10,329 nucleotides of DNA from JBHJGU01 sp050331475 (GTDB lineage: Bacteria; Pseudomonadota; Alphaproteobacteria; Caulobacterales; Maricaulaceae), in the NCBI GenBank assembly GCA_050331475.1, contig JBHJGU010000091.1, forward strand, positions 1-10,329, written 5' to 3'. Position numbers and translations under genes: made by a program. The notes beneath the pieces were generated by a model. It saw only the letters and a list, made by a program, of their open reading frames with translations, did no database searches and was not told the DNA's origin. The number at the start of each line of letters is the position of its first letter. The first letter of the stretch is position 1. Shown here piece by piece: positions 6,700-10,329 of this stretch.

Positions 6700-7496
6700 A
6701 GCTCGCCCATGCGCTGTGTCATTTTTGCAAGATAATGGTTTCGCGCCGCAAGGTCGAGCCCCGGCGCGACCCGCTCCTGGCCCCACTCAAACGCTTCTAG
6801 CCACGCGCATACCGGCGCGGCGTTCCATTCGAAGTAATTGCGGCCCACATCATTACGAAATTTTCGCAGGATATCAGAGAACGGGCTATGGAAGTAAGGA
6901 GAGTAATATTTCTCAGCGGCCTCAATTTCACTTTGAAACAGATCGCATTTCGACACCGCCACGAGCATCCATTGTGGCTTGCCGGATTTACGGTGCGCGC
7001 TCGCCATTAAGTTTAGAACAAGTTCAAGATATTGACGATCTTCTCTAAATTGTAAACCGCGCCATTTTTCGATCGAATCGTAGCCTTCTTCGATATTTGA
7101 TTTCATAGCTGTTTGATCTAGAACCGTCGTAAACCCATGGGCGGTTACAAACACGACGCCGTCGACTGGTCTTTCTGGTGCGAAAGCATCATTAAACGCA
7201 TCGATTTTTTGTCCGTACTGACCCGGGGCGACCGTAATCGCGAGCCGGTTTCCCGCCGCGCGCGCAGCGCCGCGCTCAGCCTTTCGCGACGTTCCCGGCG
7301 GCTCATAGCCCTTGGCGAACGCCCGACCGGTCAAGTGATCCAGCAGCACGGTTTTCCCCACGCCGCCGGGACCAACAAAGGCGATCCGATTCTGCGGCCC
7401 CCTTAACCGGTCCAAAACCTTACGCCAGCCCGCACTAATCGCTTCGCGGTTTTCATAAGCCGCCTTAAGCGCCGGCAGCGCCCATTCGCTTGGCAT
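6687..7496 (-). CDS. Stand-alone P-loop GTPase-like protein
   Basis: This 269-residue protein is a compact G-domain with no obvious extra domain. After an N-terminal helical region (1-31) comes the P-loop GPGGVGKT (42-49). PPGTS (66-70) may hold the switch-I Thr. VAPGQYG (89-95) stands where DxxG (G3) belongs, in the form xxPGQ seen in Arf- and MglA-like small GTPases but without the Asp. G4 is SKCD (182-185), preceded by the strand WMLVAV. No clear G5 is seen. Degenerate G3 could mean altered hydrolysis. The ATG at 7494-7496 has a GGGGAG ribosome-binding site 4 nt upstream. The first half of the gene is GC-rich and the second half AT-rich. It is followed by the two-TM gene with a 13-nt overlap, so the two probably act together, with the GTPase as the cytosolic switch for the membrane protein. 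Biological role unknown. Confidence 0.85.
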   Translation of the reverse strand: MPSEWALPALKAAYENREAISAGWRKVLDRLRGPQNRIAFVGPGGVGKTVLLDHLTGRAFAKGYEPPGTSRKAERGAARAAGNRLAITVAPGQYGQKIDAFNDAFAPERPVDGVVFVTAHGFTTVLDQTAMKSNIEEGYDSIEKWRGLQFREDRQYLELVLNLMASAHRKSGKPQWMLVAVSKCDLFQSEIEAAEKYYSPYFHSPFSDILRKFRNDVGRNYFEWNAAPVCAWLEAFEWGQERVAPGLDLAARNHYLAKMTQRMGELCRA

Positions 7497-7498
7497 CG

Positions 7499-7526
7499 GT
7501 CTCCCCGTCTCAACTTTGGAGACGGG
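7499..7526 (-). promoter_or_regulatory. Hairpin overlapping the GTPase ribosome-binding site
   Basis: A perfect 8-bp inverted repeat, CCCGTCTC (7504-7511) and GAGACGGG (7519-7526), has a 7-nt loop. GTCTCC at 7499-7504 can instead pair with GGAGAC at 7518-7523, so two exclusive helices are possible. The likely Shine-Dalgarno GGGGAG of the GTPase (plus-strand 7501-7506) lies partly inside both. It lies between the accA stop and the GTPase start. No T tract follows on the minus strand, so a simple terminator for accA is unlikely. It may control translation or be a protein-binding site. Confidence 0.45.
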
Positions 7527-7569
7527 TTACCATGTCAGGATTGCAGCAAGCAACGCACAAGCGAGCGCC

Positions 7570-8538
7570 CTACAGCCCCTCTCGACCGATCCGCAGAAAA
7601 CGCTCCCGGCGGGCGGCCTTGCGGTCCCCCGGGCTGAGGGTCACCAGAGCGTCGAGCGCGGCCTCAATGGCGTCGCCCACCGCCTCGGCCGCATGGCTGC
7701 GGTCCCGATGGGCTCCACCCATGGGTTCAGGCACGATCGTGTCGACGATTTTGAACTTTTCCAGATCTTGGGCGGTGATCTTCATGGCGTTGGCGGCTTC
7801 TTTAGCTTTCGCCGCATCCCGCCAGAGGATGGACGCACAGCCCTCAGGACTGATCACCGAATAAACCGCGTGCTCGAGCATCAAAACCTGGTCCGCGGAC
7901 GCCAAGGCCACCGCGCCGCCTGAGCCGCCTTCCCCGGTGACCACAGCGACGAACGGCACATTCAGGCTGAGCCCGCGGTCGATGGCTTTCGCGATGGCTT
8001 GAGCTTGGCCGCGTTCTTCCGCGCCAATGCCAGGATAGGCGCCCGCCGTGTCCACAAACGCCACCACGGGCAGGCCGAAATCCTCCGCCAACGTCATCAG
8101 GCGCACCGCCTTGCGATAGCCTTCGGGCCGAGCCATGCCGAAATTATGCTTGAGCCGGCTTTCGGTGTCCTCGCCCTTCTCATGGCCTAACACCACCACC
8201 GAGCGGCCGCGCAGCCAACCCAACCCACCTTGGATGGCGTGATCTTCAGCGAAACCGCGATCCCCGGCAAGGGCGACAAAGTCCGTAATCAAAGCGTCGC
8301 GGAAGTAGGAAAAGTGCGGCCGGTGGGGATGCCGCGCCACTTGGGTTTTCCGCCAAGCGTCGAGATGGCCATAGAGCTGGGACAGATGGTCTTTAGCCTT
8401 ACCGCGCAGACGCTCGACTTCTTCGGCCACGTCCGCGGTGTCGTCGCGCTCGTGTAAAGCCTCAAGTTCCGCGATTTTGCCTTCAAGTTCGGCGACGGGC
8501 TTTTCAAAATCCAAATAGGTGACGGTGTGGGCGGCCAT
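7570..8538 (-). CDS. accA: Acetyl-CoA carboxylase carboxyltransferase subunit alpha
   Basis: AccA pairs with AccD to transfer the carboxyl group from biotin to acetyl-CoA, making malonyl-CoA for fatty-acid synthesis. The 322 residues match the family length of about 315-320. The N-terminus TYLDFEKPVAELE (8-20) is typical. The crotonase-like carboxyltransferase core includes GHEKGEDTESRLKHNFGMARPEGYRKA (two adjoining blocks, about 118-144), FVDTAGAYPGIGAEERGQAQ (161-180) and the oxyanion-hole glycine motif TGEGGSGGA (201-209), followed by YSVISPEGCASILW (226-239). The ATG at 8536-8538 has GAGG about 6 nt upstream. It lies 61 bp after the xerD stop on the same strand and 73 bp before the GTPase gene, so transcription may continue from xerD and into the GTPase module. 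Confidence 0.97.
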   Translation of the reverse strand: MAAHTVTYLDFEKPVAELEGKIAELEALHERDDTADVAEEVERLRGKAKDHLSQLYGHLDAWRKTQVARHPHRPHFSYFRDALITDFVALAGDRGFAEDHAIQGGLGWLRGRSVVVLGHEKGEDTESRLKHNFGMARPEGYRKAVRLMTLAEDFGLPVVAFVDTAGAYPGIGAEERGQAQAIAKAIDRGLSLNVPFVAVVTGEGGSGGAVALASADQVLMLEHAVYSVISPEGCASILWRDAAKAKEAANAMKITAQDLEKFKIVDTIVPEPMGGAHRDRSHAAEAVGDAIEAALDALVTLSPGDRKAARRERFLRIGREGL

Positions 8539-8599
8539 GGAGTCCTCAAACGCGTACTGGAATAGAGCGCGGCAGAGAGATGGCGTTTAACCCCAGCCG

Positions 8600-9559
8600 T
8601 CAACCCCATTTTCGTCCCGGTCGCTTCGCCATCGGGTGCGCCGTGTTTACCAGCGCCTTTAACCGCGCATCCAGCACATGGGTATAGATCTGTGTGGTGG
8701 TGATATCGGCATGTCCCAATAAGGTCTGCACCGTTCGTAAATCTGCTCCATGGGCGAGCAAGTGGCTGGCGAAGGCGTGGCGCAAGACGTGCGGGGAGAT
8801 CGCTTTCGCCTCAAGCCCCCCCGCGGAGGCCAACCGGGCGAGGATCTGCGCGCAACGCTCCCGGGTCAGATGTCCGGACGCCGCGCGCGAGGGAAACAAG
8901 AACCGCGCCGCTTTGGCGCCGGTCTTCGCCAGAAACTGCGCGCGAACGGGTAGGTAGGCGTCCACAGCCGCTCGAGCCGCCCGCGTAATCGGGGTCAGCC
9001 GGTCTTTGCCGCCTTTACCGCGAACGCGCAGCACGCGGTCCCCGGGCCGCAAGGCGGCGAGCGGCAAGCCGACGAGTTCAGACACCCGCAAACCCGCCGC
9101 GTATAACAGTTCCAAAAGCGCATGAGCGCGCAGACCCTCCGGCGTCCCACTCGCCGCCGCGTCTTGGGCGGCGCGCAACAGCCGATCCACATCCGCCTCG
9201 CTCAGATCTTTTGGCAAAGGTCGGCCCCGTTTGGGCCCGCTCAACACGGCCGCCGGGTCGTCGGGCCGGTCTCGCTCAGTCTGCAGAAATCGGTAAAACT
9301 GCTTCAGCGCCGAGAGCCGACGCGCGGCCGTCGCCGCGCTGAGCCCCTGCCCTGCAAGATGGGCTAGATAGGCTTCGAGCGCGGCAGTGTCCGCCGCCGC
9401 TAAGGTTTGCGTCTGACCGCGAACCCACCCGCCAGCGTCCTCCAGATCCCGGCGATAGGCTGCTAAGGTATGGGCGGAGGCGGCGCGCTCCGCGCTCATC
9501 ATCTCTAGGAACCGCTCTAAAGCGGCTTGATCGCTCGGCGTTAATCCCTGCGTGCTCAC
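8600..9559 (-). CDS. xerD: Site-specific tyrosine recombinase XerD
   Basis: XerD acts with XerC at the dif site, under FtsK control, to resolve chromosome dimers. The N-terminal SAM-like DNA-binding domain covers about 10-95 (LERFLEMMSAERAASAHTLAAY). The catalytic domain shows all six expected residues: Arg158 (GLRVSEL), Lys182 (RGKGGKDR), His257 and Arg260 (HVLRHAFASHLL), His283 (LLGHADI) and Tyr292 (IYTHV). Length (319) and core-gene neighbours fit XerD better than a phage integrase; XerC is the main alternative. The GTG at 9557-9559 overlaps the stop of the upstream Ala-rich gene as GTGA, so translation is probably coupled. Confidence 0.95.
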   Translation of the reverse strand: MSTQGLTPSDQAALERFLEMMSAERAASAHTLAAYRRDLEDAGGWVRGQTQTLAAADTAALEAYLAHLAGQGLSAATAARRLSALKQFYRFLQTERDRPDDPAAVLSGPKRGRPLPKDLSEADVDRLLRAAQDAAASGTPEGLRAHALLELLYAAGLRVSELVGLPLAALRPGDRVLRVRGKGGKDRLTPITRAARAAVDAYLPVRAQFLAKTGAKAARFLFPSRAASGHLTRERCAQILARLASAGGLEAKAISPHVLRHAFASHLLAHGADLRTVQTLLGHADITTTQIYTHVLDARLKALVNTAHPMAKRPGRKWG

Positions 9560-10311
9560 GGCCGCTCAGCAAAAACGGCTTCGAGGGCGATCCGCCGGGC
9601 GTAGGCTTCAAGGTCGACCTGGTTAAGCGCTGCGACCAGACGGGCGACGTCAAGCGCGTCGGGATTGGCGACCGCGTCGATCAGCAACGCCACCCGCAGG
9701 GCGGTCTCCGCCTGGGCCCCGGCTTGGGCCGCCGCCTCAACCGCCAAGAGCGCCCCCGCTGGAAGTCGGGTGCCCGCGGGGGCGAGCGTGATCTCGCCGA
9801 GCTGGTTGCGCGCCTCGGCGTTGACCGCCGCACCCCACAGCACCAGGATCGGGATAGCCCCGGCCGGCGCGCCGTCGTCCTCGGCCAACAATTCCGCGCT
9901 CAACCGCTCGCCGAGCCCTCCCTTGGCCCCTTCTGCGAGATCGGTCAGCCAACGCGCGAAAGCGATGTGCTCCGCCGACGGGGGCGGTGGCGCGTCGTCC
10001 TGGGCGCCAACGCTAACACCGTCAACCGGATCCGCGGAGGGCGCTGCGGGCTCGGGCGGGGGCGCCGCCGCGACCTCAAGCCAACGCCGCGCGGTGTCCG
10101 CGTCCCCCGCCAGCGCCCCCAATTGCGCGAACTCTCCAGCTTGGGGGTAGGTCGCTTGGCTGACCGGTGCGCCCGCGATTATCGGGCTGGCCAACCGGGT
10201 GTAGGCCATGGTGTCCGCCACGGTCTCGGCCGCGTCCACCGCCGCCGCCAATGCCAGCGCCCCCCCCCCATCGGCGACAACCAGCCCAAACGCCGCCCCG
10301 GCGCCCCCCCC
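9556..10311 (-). CDS. Ala-rich protein of unknown function, C-terminal part, upstream of xerD
   Basis: This is probably the C-terminal part of a longer protein. A TTG at 10249-10251 is the nearest possible start in the clean frame. The sequence beyond it (GLVVADGGGALA just upstream) continues in the same style, so the gene likely begins outside the window. A TAG at 10312-10314 interrupts the frame directly beside a 9-C run at 10304-10312, consistent with a length error there. The visible chain is Ala-rich and helical, with a Pro-rich spacer (EVAAAPPPEPAAPSADP). AYTRLASPIIAGAPV near its start and a conserved-looking helical end (DLEAYARRIALEAVFAERP) flank it. No motif I recognise. The 4-nt GTGA overlap with xerD indicates one operon. 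Confidence 0.65.
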   Translation of the reverse strand, partial: GGGAGAAFGLVVADGGGALALAAAVDAAETVADTMAYTRLASPIIAGAPVSQATYPQAGEFAQLGALAGDADTARRWLEVAAAPPPEPAAPSADPVDGVSVGAQDDAPPPPSAEHIAFARWLTDLAEGAKGGLGERLSAELLAEDDGAPAGAIPILVLWGAAVNAEARNQLGEITLAPAGTRLPAGALLAVEAAAQAGAQAETALRVALLIDAVANPDALDVARLVAALNQVDLEAYARRIALEAVFAERP

Positions 10312-10329
10312 CTACGCGCCCCCGCACGC

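Noticed and set aside
6700..6786. Upstream start for the two-TM protein
   Set aside because: It would overlap the GTPase gene by 100 nt and adds Gly/Ala/Arg-rich sequence typical of an out-of-frame reading.
8598..8603. TTGACG on the minus strand as an accA promoter -35
   Set aside because: It lies at the xerD stop, but no acceptable -10 is found at 16-18 bp spacing.
8600..9559. Tyrosine recombinase as a phage or island integrase for the AT-rich module
   Set aside because: No tRNA, attachment-site repeat or phage gene is visible. Length, residues and core neighbours fit housekeeping XerD.
1..10329. CRISPR array, tRNA, rRNA or insertion sequence
   Set aside because: I saw no regularly spaced repeats, cloverleaf sequence, rRNA segments, transposase motif or terminal inverted repeats on either strand.

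Overview
The window looks like chromosomal DNA of a GC-rich alphaproteobacterium. The block (mutT-argJ-parvulin lipoprotein), divergent from secA, resembles an arrangement I recall from Caulobacterales and Hyphomonadaceae-type genomes; no search was run. Most genes are housekeeping. They cover protein export (secA), envelope protein folding (PpiC-type lipoprotein), arginine biosynthesis (argJ), nucleotide-pool sanitation or NUDIX hydrolysis (mutT-like), fatty-acid synthesis (accA) and chromosome dimer resolution (xerD).

Layout: (1) 1-366 (+) is the 3' end of an Ala-rich protein of unknown function, followed by a very strong 13-bp stem terminator at 402-442. (2) 455-3065 (-) is a tight three-gene operon transcribed as parvulin lipoprotein, argJ, mutT; both junctions are 4-nt GTGA stop/start overlaps. 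(3) A divergent intergenic region (3066-3284) separates it from secA (+). (4) secA fills 3285-6137 but carries an in-frame TAA at 4677-4679. The frame after the stop is intact through the C-terminal zinc motif. The stop lies inside an extra segment of about 50 residues in the second nucleotide-binding domain. (5) On the minus strand, 10311 to 6202 reads: 3' part of an Ala-rich protein, xerD (again a GTGA overlap), accA, a stand-alone P-loop GTPase, and a small protein with two membrane helices.

The part most worth attention is 6202-7496. The GTPase/two-TM pair has overlapping reading frames, and stretches of it have 33-38% GC beside flanks near 70%. It sits between the core genes secA and accA. 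It looks like an acquired two-gene module: a cytosolic nucleotide switch coupled to a small membrane protein. Its outline resembles GTPase- or SLATT-type conflict systems, but that link is inference only. The other major point is the interrupted secA, an essential gene, which is an error, a second copy, a suppressed stop or a truly split SecA.

The right end (10260-10329) is rich in long C runs that break the reading frame and may be low-quality sequence.
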